Made by a program: the position numbers and the translations under genes. From Pelosinus baikalensis (GTDB lineage Bacteria > Bacillota > Negativicutes > DSM-13327), in contig NZ_JAJHJB010000003.1 in assembly GCF_020819555.1 (NCBI RefSeq), positions 62,001 through 126,000 on the forward strand: a stretch of 64,000 nt of DNA, read 5' to 3'. This document shows, piece after piece, positions 26,355-35,848 of the stretch (positions are counted from its first letter, which is position 1; each line of letters begins with the position of its first letter). Below the pieces are notes generated by a model, which worked only from the letters and a program-made list of their open reading frames with translations, was not told where the DNA came from and searched no databases.

Positions 26355-26974
26355 TGACAAAAGTGATTTTAGTCCGTCATGGACAAACACAGTGGAACTT
26401 AGAAATGAAATATCAAGGACATTGTGATGTAGCTTTAACCGAAGAAGGCATACGACAAGCTAATTTGGCAGCAAATAGTCTAGCAGAAGAATCCATTTCT
26501 GCTGTATATGCTAGTGATTTATGCCGTGCTTTTACAACCGCTGAATGCATTGCAAAAAAGCATCAACTACAGGTTAAAACTATACCTGAATTTAGGGAAA
26601 TTAATTTTGGCAAATGGGAAGGACTAACCTACGCTGCTATCAATAATCAGTGGTCAGATCTGATGACTAAGCTTCTCACTCATCCTGATGAAATTGAGAT
26701 CCCAGAGGGTGAAACCTTTAGAGCAGTAAAAGAAAGATCTACCATTGCCTTAACAAAATTGGTAGAAAAGCATCCAGATCAAACGATTGTTGTTGTTTCT
26801 CATGGAGGAACCATACGTACTATTTTATGTACAGTGCTTAATATTCATTTGAACTATCTCTGGAATATAAAACAAGATAATACCGCGATTAATATACTTG
26901 AGTATTATGACAATCAAGTATTGGTTTCATTAGTAAATGGTACGCATCATTTAAAGGTTGGTTCAATAGAATAG
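26354..26974 (+). CDS. cobC: Alpha-ribazole phosphatase (CobC-like)
   Basis: A 206-aa histidine phosphatase with the catalytic signature ILVRHGQTQWNLE at the start, YASDLCRAFTTAECIA, and the second histidine in VVSHGGTIRTIL. In cobamide operons such proteins remove the phosphate left after CobS action. It shares one base with the cobD stop (TAATG) and ends the operon. Phosphoglycerate-mutase-like proteins are hard to assign by sequence alone, so the role rests on context. Confidence 0.85.
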   Translation: MTKVILVRHGQTQWNLEMKYQGHCDVALTEEGIRQANLAANSLAEESISAVYASDLCRAFTTAECIAKKHQLQVKTIPEFREINFGKWEGLTYAAINNQWSDLMTKLLTHPDEIEIPEGETFRAVKERSTIALTKLVEKHPDQTIVVVSHGGTIRTILCTVLNIHLNYLWNIKQDNTAINILEYYDNQVLVSLVNGTHHLKVGSIE

Positions 26975-27008
26975 CAATGTTATTTAAACCTATACCCCTT
27001 GCTAGTAG

Positions 27009-27057
27009 AGAAAGTATACACAAAAAGAATTAGGATTTCTTTTTGTGTATACTTTCT
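27009..27057 (+). terminator. Hairpin at the end of the cobamide operon
   Basis: A perfect 21-bp stem (27009-27029 with 27037-27057, AGAAAGTATACACAAAAAGA on the left) and a 7-base loop. It follows cobC by 34 bases. The T-run lies inside the right arm rather than after it. Confidence 0.6.
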
Positions 27058-27204
27058 GCTGATATATACTAAGTCTTCAATTACACTCTCTATTTTATAA
27101 AAACTATGTTAAAATAAAAGAATGACAAAATATCAAAATTCTCTTATTCCTTATTAAAGCTTATATTTCTAAAGAGTGTTTGATCACGAAAGAGGTTTGT
27201 GACA

Positions 27205-30200
27205 ATGTATAGTTATTGTATTATACCTGATAATCCTGAAAATTTCTTGTCTTTCCTTTCACAATTACCAATGAAGGCTGAAGATAAAGAACTAATTAAA
27301 TATTGTAAAATTACCAAGGTTGAAGTTCATACTACGCTAAGTACTTGGGATATATTTATAACGGTACCAAAAGAATTATCCAAAAACATGTTAATAGTAG
27401 CGGAAGAAAAATTCTGTACTGATTGTGGCTTAAAAAAAGTAAATTTTATTCAACGTATTAGAGTATTAGAAGATTATTTAGTGCATAATTGGTTAGATTT
27501 TGTTGCTCGAATCTCGAATAATATACATTCTGTTAAACATTTACTTACAAATGCTAAGTGGAACTTTGATGGTCAAACATTAACGATTGAAACCGTCGGT
27601 GATTTAGCTGCTGAAATCTTTTCCACCCATGGAACTATACAAAATATGCAATCCTTTATATTGGCTGAGTTTAATCGAAACTGCACCGTCAAATGTATCA
27701 CTACAGCTATTACTGAAATCACTCGCCACGAAGACTTATTAACTCCTGAATATTTAGAAGCATTAACCGAACATAAATCACCGAGTGAGGCAAAGGCCGA
27801 CAATCCCATTATTTTTGGCAGAAATATTAAAGCTGATCCAGTGCCTATGAGTAGTATTCAAGATGAAGCTCGTAATATTGTAGTAGAGGGTCAACTGGTA
27901 AATTTTGAGTTGCGCGAATTGCGTTCAGGAAGACAGCTCTTAACTTTTGATATGGGTGATTTAACAGATGGTCTTAGTGGCAAAGTATTCTTTGAAGATA
28001 AAGATAAAGAACAGTTTGCTAAAGTCTCTGCAGTTTTGAAAAAAGGGATGACAGTAAAAGCGAAAGGTACTGTTCAATTTGATAAATACAGCAATGAATT
28101 AGTTCTCTATGCTGACAGTATGTGCAAGGTTAATATTGTCACACGCATGGATAATGCTCCAACAACACGAATTGAATTACATGCTCATACACGCATGAGT
28201 AATATGGATGCTATGGTATCAGCCAAAGATCTTATCAAGACTGCTGCTAACTGGGGCCACTCTGCGGTTGCAATTACTGATCACGGTGTAGTCCAAGCAT
28301 TCCCAGAAGCTCACGAAGCCGCCCTCAAAGCAGGCATTAAAGTAATTTACGGTATGGAAGGCTACCTAGTTGACGAAGATCTAAAGAAAGCTCGTCACAT
28401 TATTATATTGGCCCAAAATAGCATTGGTTTGCGAAATTTATATCGTTTAGTTTCATTATCCCACATAAAATATTTATATAGAACACCTCGTGTTCCTCGC
28501 AAAATACTAATGGAGTATCGAGAAGGTTTATTATTAGGATCAGCCTGTGAAGCAGGCGAGTTGATTCAAGCTATACTGCGTGGAGAAAATGACGAGGAAT
28601 TACTTAGAATTGCTGAGTTTTATGATTATTTGGAAATCCAGCCTATCGGCAATAATTCTTTCTTAATCCGAGAAGGGATGGTCGCAAATGAAGAGGGGTT
28701 AAGACAAATTAATCGCAAAGTCTGCGAAATTGGTGCTAAGCTTAATAAACTTGTGGTAGCAACCTGCGATGTACATTTCTTAAACCCCGAAGACGAAGTA
28801 TATCGACGAATCATGATGGCTGGTAAAGGCTTTAGTGATGCTGATCAACAACCGCCCTTGTATTTTCGTACTACAGAAGAAATGATGAATGAATTTGTAT
28901 ATCTTGGCAATGACAAGGCCTATGAAGTCGTTGTAGAAAATCCACGACGTATTAACGAGCTAATTGAAATAATTAAACCGATTCCTGATGAGCTTTACTC
29001 ACCACAAATTCCTGGTGCTGAAGATCAGATCCGATCGATGTCCTATCATAAGGCAGAACAATTATATGGCAATCCATTGCCACCAGTGGTAGCAGAGCGA
29101 TTAAAATATGAATTGGATGCCATTATTAATAACGGTTTTGCTGTTTTGTATCTTATTGCTCATAAATTAGTAAAGAAATCATTAGACGATGGCTATCTGG
29201 TAGGTTCAAGAGGTTCTGTTGGCTCTTCTTTTGTTGCCACTATGACAGATATAACGGAAGTTAACCCTTTGCCTCCACACTGGAGCTGCCCGAGCTGTAA
29301 ATATAGTGAATTTGTTACGGATGGCAGCTATGGAGGCGGATTTGACTTGCCTGACAAAATTTGTCCACAATGCAATACTCCTACGGTAAAAAATGGCCAT
29401 GATATTCCATTTGCTGTTTTTATGGGTTTTCATGGTGACAAGGTTCCTGATATTGATTTAAACTTTTCTGGACATTATCAGCCTACTGCTCATAAATATA
29501 CAGAAGAATTATTTGGCAAGGACAATGTATTTCGTGCGGGAACGATTGCTACTGTAGCAGATAAAACAGCATACGGTTATGTGAAAAATTATTTTACTGA
29601 TAAAGGAATTACCCCACGCAATGCTTACATTAATGCTTTGATTAATGGCTGCACTGGAGTAAAGCGAACTACTGGACAACATCCAGGGGGTATTATGGTT
29701 GTACCAAGGGATATGGATGTTCATCATTTTACGCCCATACAGCACCCTGCCGACGATAAGACTTCTGGAACAATTACCACTCATTTTGATTATCATTCCA
29801 TTAGTAGCCGTTTAGTTAAGCTTGATATTCTCGGTCATGACGATCCAACGGTTATTCGAATGTTAGAAGACCTAACTGGGATTGATGCGCAAACGATCTC
29901 ACTAGATGATACGGAAACGATGAGCTTATTTTCCTCAACTACTGCATTAAATTTAACACCTGCACAATTAGGTAGTACTGTTGGAACATTTGGCATTCCC
30001 GAATTTGGAACAAAATTTGTGCGACAAATGTTAGACGACACCAAACCCAAAACATTTAGTGAATTAGTACGGATTAGTGGTTTCTCCCATGGAACAGATG
30101 TATGGTTAAATAATGCTCAAGACTTGATTAAAGCAGGTACAGCCAAATTATCTGAAGCTATTTCAGCCCGTGATGATATTATGATGTACCTTATTCACAA

Positions 30201-30870
30201 AGGTGTTGATCCTTCTTTGGCCTTCAAAACTATGGAGGGTGTACGTAAAGGAAAAGGCATAAAGCCGGAGGATGTCACAAAATTGCGTGAGAAGAATGTA
30301 CCAGAGTGGTATATTGAATCTTGCCAAAAAATTAAATATATGTTTCCAAAAGCCCATGCAGTTGCTTATGTTATGATGGCCTTTCGTATAGCGTATTGCA
30401 AAGTTCATCACCCTTTAGCTTTTTATGCTTCTTATTTTACGGTAAGAGGTACTGATTTTGATGCAGAACTTGTGTTACAGGGAGAGGTTGTATTACGAAA
30501 TAAGTTAAATGAATTTGAATCAAAAGGAAATAACATAACTGTTAAAGAAAAGGGACTCGTTACTATTATTGAAATGGCTTTGGAAATGTATTTGCGTGGT
30601 TTTACTTTTCAAAGAGTTGACCTATATAAATCTGATGCAACTAAGTTCTTAGTTGTAGATAATGGACTCTTACCGCCCTTATCCTCCTTACAAGGTGTGG
30701 GAGAAAATGCAGCGCATAATATTGCCCTTACACGTAAAGGAATTCCCTATTCATCTATGGAAGACCTAAGGAATCGAGCACGTCTATCAAAAACAGTAGT
30801 GGATATATTAAAAACCCACGGTTGCCTCACTGACTTACCTGAATCGGATCAAATGATGCTTTTCGGATAA
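27205..30870 (+). CDS. polC: DNA polymerase III PolC-type alpha subunit, without exonuclease domain
   Basis: This is the low-GC Gram-positive-type replicase, 1221 aa. In order there is an N-terminal region; an OB domain (about 215-315, IVVEGQLVNFELRELRSG); a PHP domain from about 325 (IELHAHTRMSNMDAMVSA, VAITDHGVVQAFPEAH); the palm with YLVGSRGSVGSSFVATMT; a four-cysteine zinc site (CPSC, CPQC near 694 and 719); and the catalytic VPDIDLNFSG near 748. In usual PolC of about 1440 residues a DEDD 3'-5' exonuclease is inserted in the PHP domain. Here MEGYLVDEDLKKARHIIILA runs straight across that point. ATG 27205 has AGAGG nine bases before. It is followed by rimP, as in Bacillus. Confidence 0.95.
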   Translation: MYSYCIIPDNPENFLSFLSQLPMKAEDKELIKYCKITKVEVHTTLSTWDIFITVPKELSKNMLIVAEEKFCTDCGLKKVNFIQRIRVLEDYLVHNWLDFVARISNNIHSVKHLLTNAKWNFDGQTLTIETVGDLAAEIFSTHGTIQNMQSFILAEFNRNCTVKCITTAITEITRHEDLLTPEYLEALTEHKSPSEAKADNPIIFGRNIKADPVPMSSIQDEARNIVVEGQLVNFELRELRSGRQLLTFDMGDLTDGLSGKVFFEDKDKEQFAKVSAVLKKGMTVKAKGTVQFDKYSNELVLYADSMCKVNIVTRMDNAPTTRIELHAHTRMSNMDAMVSAKDLIKTAANWGHSAVAITDHGVVQAFPEAHEAALKAGIKVIYGMEGYLVDEDLKKARHIIILAQNSIGLRNLYRLVSLSHIKYLYRTPRVPRKILMEYREGLLLGSACEAGELIQAILRGENDEELLRIAEFYDYLEIQPIGNNSFLIREGMVANEEGLRQINRKVCEIGAKLNKLVVATCDVHFLNPEDEVYRRIMMAGKGFSDADQQPPLYFRTTEEMMNEFVYLGNDKAYEVVVENPRRINELIEIIKPIPDELYSPQIPGAEDQIRSMSYHKAEQLYGNPLPPVVAERLKYELDAIINNGFAVLYLIAHKLVKKSLDDGYLVGSRGSVGSSFVATMTDITEVNPLPPHWSCPSCKYSEFVTDGSYGGGFDLPDKICPQCNTPTVKNGHDIPFAVFMGFHGDKVPDIDLNFSGHYQPTAHKYTEELFGKDNVFRAGTIATVADKTAYGYVKNYFTDKGITPRNAYINALINGCTGVKRTTGQHPGGIMVVPRDMDVHHFTPIQHPADDKTSGTITTHFDYHSISSRLVKLDILGHDDPTVIRMLEDLTGIDAQTISLDDTETMSLFSSTTALNLTPAQLGSTVGTFGIPEFGTKFVRQMLDDTKPKTFSELVRISGFSHGTDVWLNNAQDLIKAGTAKLSEAISARDDIMMYLIHKGVDPSLAFKTMEGVRKGKGIKPEDVTKLREKNVPEWYIESCQKIKYMFPKAHAVAYVMMAFRIAYCKVHHPLAFYASYFTVRGTDFDAELVLQGEVVLRNKLNEFESKGNNITVKEKGLVTIIEMALEMYLRGFTFQRVDLYKSDATKFLVVDNGLLPPLSSLQGVGENAAHNIALTRKGIPYSSMEDLRNRARLSKTVVDILKTHGCLTDLPESDQMMLFG

Positions 30871-30986
30871 TGAATAACAACTAATTAATGCGAAACCGAT
30901 TCTAAATTCCTTGTTTAAAACAAAATGTTATTGTAAATGCCACTATATAATGATATACTAAGTGGTAGTATAAATGTTTTTTTTGC

Positions 30987-31021
30987 GCTGAAAGAGTGGG
31001 TATAATACCCACTCTTTCAGC
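30987..31021 (+). other. Perfect hairpin between polC and rimP
   Basis: GCTGAAAGAGTGGGTAT / ATACCCACTCTTTCAGC form a perfect long stem with a tiny loop, preceded, not followed, by a run of eight T. It lies 100 bases before rimP. It could end polC transcription or act in the leader of the nusA operon. Confidence 0.5.
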
Positions 31022-31120
31022 TTAGTGGTTATTTTAGCCTACCAAATATAGGGTATAAGCTTACATATTTTTAGGCAAGACTAAGATAATAGAAAAATAT
31101 ACTTAGGTAGGAGGTTTTGT

Positions 31121-31579
31121 ATGTCAAAAGAGCATATTGAGAATTTGATAGAGAATATTGTTCAAAATATTGTTGCTAACAGTCTAATTGAATTAGTAGA
31201 TGTAGAATATATCAAAGAACGCGAATGGTATCTTCGCATCTTTTTAGATAAAGAAGGCGGTATTGAGATTGAAGACTGCCATTGGGTAAGTGAGCAGCTT
31301 GAAGCAAAATTGGAAGAACTTGACCCCATTAAAGAAAGTTACTATTTAGAAGTTTCTTCGCCAGGACTGGATCGTGCACTAAGAAAAGATAGGGATTTTG
31401 TCCGTCACATTGGCGATAAAATTGAAATTACTACATTTGCACCAATTAATGGTCAGAAACGTACTGTAGGTACATTAAACAACTTAAATAATGGTAATAT
31501 CAGCATTGATATTGATGGTGTTGAAATGATCATTCCACGCAATCAAACTTCACAAGTTAGGTTATTTGTTGATTTTTAA
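31121..31579 (+). CDS. rimP: Ribosome maturation factor RimP
   Basis: RimP assists assembly of the small ribosomal subunit. The 152-aa protein shows ELVDVEYIKEREWYLRIFLD, GIEIEDCHWVSEQLE, and the hallmark YYLEVSSPGLDRALRKDRDF near residue 85, followed by the small SH3-like C-terminal domain. AGGAGG precedes the ATG. It is the first gene of the nusA-infB operon, in the order seen across Firmicutes. Confidence 0.95.
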   Translation: MSKEHIENLIENIVQNIVANSLIELVDVEYIKEREWYLRIFLDKEGGIEIEDCHWVSEQLEAKLEELDPIKESYYLEVSSPGLDRALRKDRDFVRHIGDKIEITTFAPINGQKRTVGTLNNLNNGNISIDIDGVEMIIPRNQTSQVRLFVDF

Positions 31580-31607
31580 TACGCAAAATTGAATAGGAGG
31601 AATTTAG

Positions 31608-32645
31608 GTGAACGCAGAATTTATGCAGGCTTTTGAACAATTAGGCAAGGAAAAGGGAATTGCCCCTGAAGTCTTGTTTGAGGCAATAGAAGCAGCACTT
31701 ATCTCAGCTTACAAAAGAAACTTTAGCTCAGCTCAAAATGTACGGGTATCATTAGAGCGAACAACAGGTGAAATTCATGTTTATGCCCGTAAAGCAGTTG
31801 TTGAGGTAGTAACCGATTCACGTCTGGAAATCGATCTCACTGAGGCAAGATTATTAGATATACGCTATGATTTAGAAGATATTGTCGAGGTCGAAGTTAC
31901 ACCGAAAAATTTTGGCCGAATTGCAGCTCAAACAGCCAAGCAGGTAGTAGTGCAACGTATTCGGGAAGCGGAACGTGGCATTATTTATGATGAATTTTCA
32001 AATAGAGAAAGTGATATTCTAACTGGTATTGTTCAACGTATTGAACAAAAAAATGTTTTTATTGATCTTGGCAAAGCAGAAGCTATTTTAGCTCCTTCTG
32101 AACAAATTGCAGGGGAAGTCTATAAACATGGTGATCGATTAAAAACGTACATAATTGAAGTGAAGAAAACAACGAAAGGACCTCAAATATTAGTATCCCG
32201 GACACATCCAGGATTATTAAAACGATTATTTGAATTAGAGGTTCCAGAAATTCACGATGGAATTGTTGAAATAAAGTCTGTGGCTAGAGAACCAGGTTTA
32301 CGTTCGAAATTCGCAGTATATTCACGTGATGAAAATGTTGATCCGGTAGGCGCCTGTGTTGGTCATAAAGGCATGCGTGTACAATCAATCGTTAATGAAC
32401 TAAAAGGTGAAAAGGTTGATATTGTAAAATGGAATACTGATCCTGCTAAATATATCGCTAATGCATTAAGCCCAGCTAAGGTAGTCAGTGTAGAAATTAA
32501 TGAAGTTGAGAAAATATCGAGAGTGGTAGTGCCTGATTATCAATTATCGTTAGCAATTGGTAAAGAAGGTCAAAATGCTCGTCTAGCTGCAAAACTTACT
32601 GGTTGGAAAATTGATATTAAAAGCGAATCTCAAGTTGGTTCTTAG
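31608..32645 (+). CDS. nusA: Transcription termination/antitermination factor NusA
   Basis: The 345-aa RNA-polymerase-binding factor has the N-terminal polymerase-contacting domain (EFMQAFEQLGKEKGI), an S1 domain from about 135 (GIVQRIEQKNVFIDLGKAEA), and two KH domains (GACVGHKGMRVQSIVNEL, SLAIGKEGQNARLAAKLTGW). It lacks the acidic repeats that proteobacterial NusA carries at the C-terminus, as is usual in Firmicutes. The GTG start has AGGAGG nine bases upstream. Confidence 0.96.
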   Translation: MNAEFMQAFEQLGKEKGIAPEVLFEAIEAALISAYKRNFSSAQNVRVSLERTTGEIHVYARKAVVEVVTDSRLEIDLTEARLLDIRYDLEDIVEVEVTPKNFGRIAAQTAKQVVVQRIREAERGIIYDEFSNRESDILTGIVQRIEQKNVFIDLGKAEAILAPSEQIAGEVYKHGDRLKTYIIEVKKTTKGPQILVSRTHPGLLKRLFELEVPEIHDGIVEIKSVAREPGLRSKFAVYSRDENVDPVGACVGHKGMRVQSIVNELKGEKVDIVKWNTDPAKYIANALSPAKVVSVEINEVEKISRVVVPDYQLSLAIGKEGQNARLAAKLTGWKIDIKSESQVGS

Positions 32646-32654
32646 GAGGATTTT

Positions 32655-32921
32655 ATGGTTATACAGAAAAAAACTCCTCAACGTATGTGTGTTGGTTGTC
32701 AAGAAATGAAAAATAAAAAAGAGTTATTACGAATTGTCCGCACTCCTGATGATGATGTTATTTTAGATACAACTGGTAAAAAATCAGGAAGAGGCGCATA
32801 TCTTTGCTGTAATGAACAATGCTTGGCAAAAGCGTTTAAAGAAAAAAGATTAGAACGAGCATTAAAAAGAGTAGTCAATCCTGAAATATATGAACAATTA
32901 CGATCTGGTATTATAACATGA
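32655..32921 (+). CDS. ylxR: YlxR/RnpM family RNA-binding protein
   Basis: An 88-aa basic protein with the family's CVGCQEMKNKKELLRIVR, GKKSGRGAYLCCNEQCLAKA and a lysine/arginine-rich end. The Bacillus homologue (RnpM) binds RNase P RNA and modulates its activity. It follows nusA by nine bases with AGGAGG, and overlaps the next gene by four. Confidence 0.92.
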   Translation: MVIQKKTPQRMCVGCQEMKNKKELLRIVRTPDDDVILDTTGKKSGRGAYLCCNEQCLAKAFKEKRLERALKRVVNPEIYEQLRSGIIT

Positions 32922-33226
32922 TCAAAGAAGAAAAGATAATTTCATTACTCGGTTTAGCACAAAAAGCAGGGAAAATTTCTTCAGGAGAATTATCTGTTGA
33001 AAAGGCAATAAAATCGGGTAAAGCTAAACTTCTTATCATTGCCATAGACTGCTCGGATGCTACAAAAAAAAGTTATAATGATATGGCTGCCTATTATGAA
33101 GTTGATCTTTATGAAATATTTTCAAAAGAGCAATTAGGACAATGTATCGGAAAAGTATATCGTGCTGCATTAGCAATAACAGATACTGGATTTACAAATG
33201 CAGTTAAAAAATTACTCAATAGTTAA
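32918..33226 (+). CDS. ylxQ: L7Ae-family RNA-binding protein YlxQ
   Basis: A 102-aa L7Ae/L30e-fold protein. It has LLGLAQKAGKISSGELSVEKAI and AKLLIIAIDCSDATKKSYND, typical for the kink-turn-binding family. The precise partner in bacteria of this group is not established from sequence. The start overlaps the ylxR stop as ATGA. It lies in its usual place before infB. Confidence 0.9.
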   Translation: MIKEEKIISLLGLAQKAGKISSGELSVEKAIKSGKAKLLIIAIDCSDATKKSYNDMAAYYEVDLYEIFSKEQLGQCIGKVYRAALAITDTGFTNAVKKLLNS

Positions 33227-33268
33227 GTAATACAATTCACTATTGAAAAAGAAAATGGGGGTAGATGA

Positions 33269-35833
33269 ATGTCCAAATATAGAATATATGAATTAGCCAA
33301 AGATTTTAATACAACAAGTAAAGTTATTATTGATATTTTAAACCGTAACAATATGGAAGCAAAAAATCATATGAGTAGTGTGGATGATGATGCCAAGAAT
33401 GTTATTACCCGGACCTTTGCGCATAAAATAACTTCCACACCTACATCAGGAACCTCAACTATTGAAAATAAACCAAGAACTCAAGAACAACCAACGCAAA
33501 CAACACGTTCTATTGGAAGCGATGGTAGGCAACAACCGTTGAGTAATAGTGGGGAACAGCGTCCTGCTTCTAATCCTCAACCACAACGTTCTTGGCAAAA
33601 TCAATCTAACCAAAACAGACCTCAACAAAATCAGCAACGTCCGCCACAGGTGCCTTTCCAAGGGCAACGTCCACCACAACAAAATACCCAGAATCAACAA
33701 CGTCCACCGCAAGCACCTTTCCAAGGACAACGACCACCACAAAATACCCAGAATCAACAACGTCCACCGCAAGCACCTTTCCAAGGACAACGTCCACCAC
33801 AAAATACCCAGAATCAACAACGTCCACCGCAGGCACCTTTCCAAGGACAACGTCCACCACAACAAAATTTTCAACCAAGGAATGCAGGAACCCAACAACC
33901 TCCTGTACAATCTAGACCTGCTGCTCCTCCTAATAAATTTCAATCAAATAACAACCGCTCTACTAACAATAATAACGCCCAACGAAACCAAGGGGGAGGA
34001 AATTTCAATAGACGGCCGCAAGCAAATCGCGGTTTCCAATCCCGTGGTGCCGCACCAGCTGTTAAAATTGAACCACCAAAACCTAAAAGCGTTAAATTAG
34101 GTGAGTCTATCACAGTTAAAGAACTGTCGAGCAAATTGTGTCGTGATGTTGGTGAAGTAATCAAAAAACTTATGATGCTTGGTGTTATGGCTACGATAAA
34201 TCAAGATCTTGATTTTGAAACGGCTTCATTGTTAGCAACAGAATTTGGAGTTGAAGTACTAGAATTACCACCTGAAGAAGACCCCACTGAAATTGCGGAA
34301 ATTGAAGATGATCCTTCCAGCCTTGTTCTTAGACCACCAGTGGTTACCGTTATGGGACATGTCGATCATGGTAAAACCTCTTTATTAGATTCTATCAGGC
34401 AAACACATGTAACTTCTCAAGAAGCTGGTGGAATTACGCAACATATTGGTGCATATAAAGTAACTTGCCAAGGTAAAAAAATTGTTTTTCTCGATACTCC
34501 TGGACATGAGGCTTTTACAGCGATGCGAGCTCGCGGAGCACAGGTAACGGATATTGCAATTTTAGTAGTAGCGGCAGATGATGGGGTCATGCCACAAACT
34601 ATTGAAGCTATCAATCATGCTAAGTCTGCTAATGTTCCCATCATCGTAGCGATTAATAAAATGGATCGTCCTGGTGCGAACCCTGATCGAATCAAGCAAC
34701 AGCTATCTGATTACGGTCTTGTTGCTGAGGACTGGGGCGGCGAAGCCATCATGGTACCAGTTTCTGCACAGAAGAAAACTGGTATAAATGAGCTTTTGGA
34801 AATGATATTATTAGTAGCGGAGATGCAAGAAATTAAAGCAAATCCGAATCGTCAAGCCTATGGTACAATTATTGAAGCAAAGCTTGATAAAGGACGCGGT
34901 CCAGTCGCTACTGTATTAGTGCAAAAAGGAACTCTGCATATCGGTGACACTATTATTGCTGGAATTGCCTATGGTAAAGTTCGAGCTATGGTAAATGATC
35001 GTGGTGAGAAAGTGAAAAAAGCTGAACCTTCTACTCCTGTAGAGGTACTTGGCTTGGCTGATGTACCACAAGCAGGTGATGTTCTGGTTGCAGTAGATGA
35101 AAAAATAGCAAGAGCGGTAGCAGAAAAACGTATTGCTAAACGACGTACAGATGAATTAATGCAATCACAAAAAGTTTCACTTGATGATTTATTTAAACAA
35201 ATTCAAGATGGAAATATCCAAGATCTTAATATTGTTATTAAAGCCGATGTTCAGGGCTCTGTTGAAGCATTACGTCAGTCATTGCTAGCCTTAAATGCTA
35301 ATAACAAAGAAGTAAGAGTGAACATTGTGCATGCTGGAGTAGGTGCTATTAATGAATCTGACGTAATGTTAGCTTCTGCTGCTAATGCATTAATTATAGG
35401 ATTTAATGTCCGTCCAGATGGTAATGCCCGTAAAGCTGGCGAATCTGAAAAGATAGACATTAGACTATATCGTGTCATTTATGAAGCATTACATGATGTG
35501 GAAGCTGCTATGACAGGTATGCTGGCACCAGAATACAAAGAAGCACTTCAAGGTCGTGTAGAAATACGTCAGTTATTTACAATTTCAAAGGTTGTTATTG
35601 CTGGTGCTTATGTATTAGAAGGAAAAATACTCAATTCGTCTCAAGTCCGTGTAATCCGTAATGGCATTGTGATTCATGAAGGTGAATTAGAATCCTTACG
35701 ACGCTTCAAAGATGATGTAAAAGAAGTAGCTGCAGGCTATGAATGTGGTATTACAATTGATAAATTCCGTGATATTAAAGAAGGCGATATCATTGAAGCT
35801 TTCACTATGGAAGAAATAAAACCTAAAGGTTAA
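33269..35833 (+). CDS. infB: Translation initiation factor IF-2
   Basis: IF-2 is the GTPase that brings initiator tRNA to the ribosome. The 854-aa protein has the N-terminal IF2N helix bundle (RIYELAKDFNTTSKVIIDIL) and a long Q/P/N-rich linker (about 60-270) holding a 20-residue repeat. A second IF2N segment (VKELSSKLCRDVGEVIKKLM) follows. The G domain begins near 360 with VTVMGHVDHGKTSLLD, then DTPGHEAFTAMRARG and NKMDRPGANP. Domains II to IV follow. The start at 33269 follows a GGGGGT site. ORFs in other frames over the linker are repeat artefacts. Confidence 0.97.
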   Translation: MSKYRIYELAKDFNTTSKVIIDILNRNNMEAKNHMSSVDDDAKNVITRTFAHKITSTPTSGTSTIENKPRTQEQPTQTTRSIGSDGRQQPLSNSGEQRPASNPQPQRSWQNQSNQNRPQQNQQRPPQVPFQGQRPPQQNTQNQQRPPQAPFQGQRPPQNTQNQQRPPQAPFQGQRPPQNTQNQQRPPQAPFQGQRPPQQNFQPRNAGTQQPPVQSRPAAPPNKFQSNNNRSTNNNNAQRNQGGGNFNRRPQANRGFQSRGAAPAVKIEPPKPKSVKLGESITVKELSSKLCRDVGEVIKKLMMLGVMATINQDLDFETASLLATEFGVEVLELPPEEDPTEIAEIEDDPSSLVLRPPVVTVMGHVDHGKTSLLDSIRQTHVTSQEAGGITQHIGAYKVTCQGKKIVFLDTPGHEAFTAMRARGAQVTDIAILVVAADDGVMPQTIEAINHAKSANVPIIVAINKMDRPGANPDRIKQQLSDYGLVAEDWGGEAIMVPVSAQKKTGINELLEMILLVAEMQEIKANPNRQAYGTIIEAKLDKGRGPVATVLVQKGTLHIGDTIIAGIAYGKVRAMVNDRGEKVKKAEPSTPVEVLGLADVPQAGDVLVAVDEKIARAVAEKRIAKRRTDELMQSQKVSLDDLFKQIQDGNIQDLNIVIKADVQGSVEALRQSLLALNANNKEVRVNIVHAGVGAINESDVMLASAANALIIGFNVRPDGNARKAGESEKIDIRLYRVIYEALHDVEAAMTGMLAPEYKEALQGRVEIRQLFTISKVVIAGAYVLEGKILNSSQVRVIRNGIVIHEGELESLRRFKDDVKEVAAGYECGITIDKFRDIKEGDIIEAFTMEEIKPKG
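33650..33868 (+). repeat. infB: 60-bp tandem repeat within infB
   Basis: Units start at 33650 (63 bp), 33713 (60 bp), 33773 (60 bp) and 33833 (partial). Units two and three differ at one visible base. They encode APFQGQRPPQNTQNQQRPPQ in the disordered linker. The near-identity at DNA level suggests recent slippage or recombination. Confidence 0.9.
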
Positions 35834-35848
35834 AGGCGGAGGATATAT

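Noticed and set aside
33650..33868. CRISPR-like direct repeats
   Set aside because: Units are contiguous without spacers and lie in frame within IF-2.
33455..34100. Long ORFs on both strands over the infB linker
   Set aside because: They arise because the 60-bp repeat is a multiple of three and keeps all frames open; only the IF-2 frame has family motifs.
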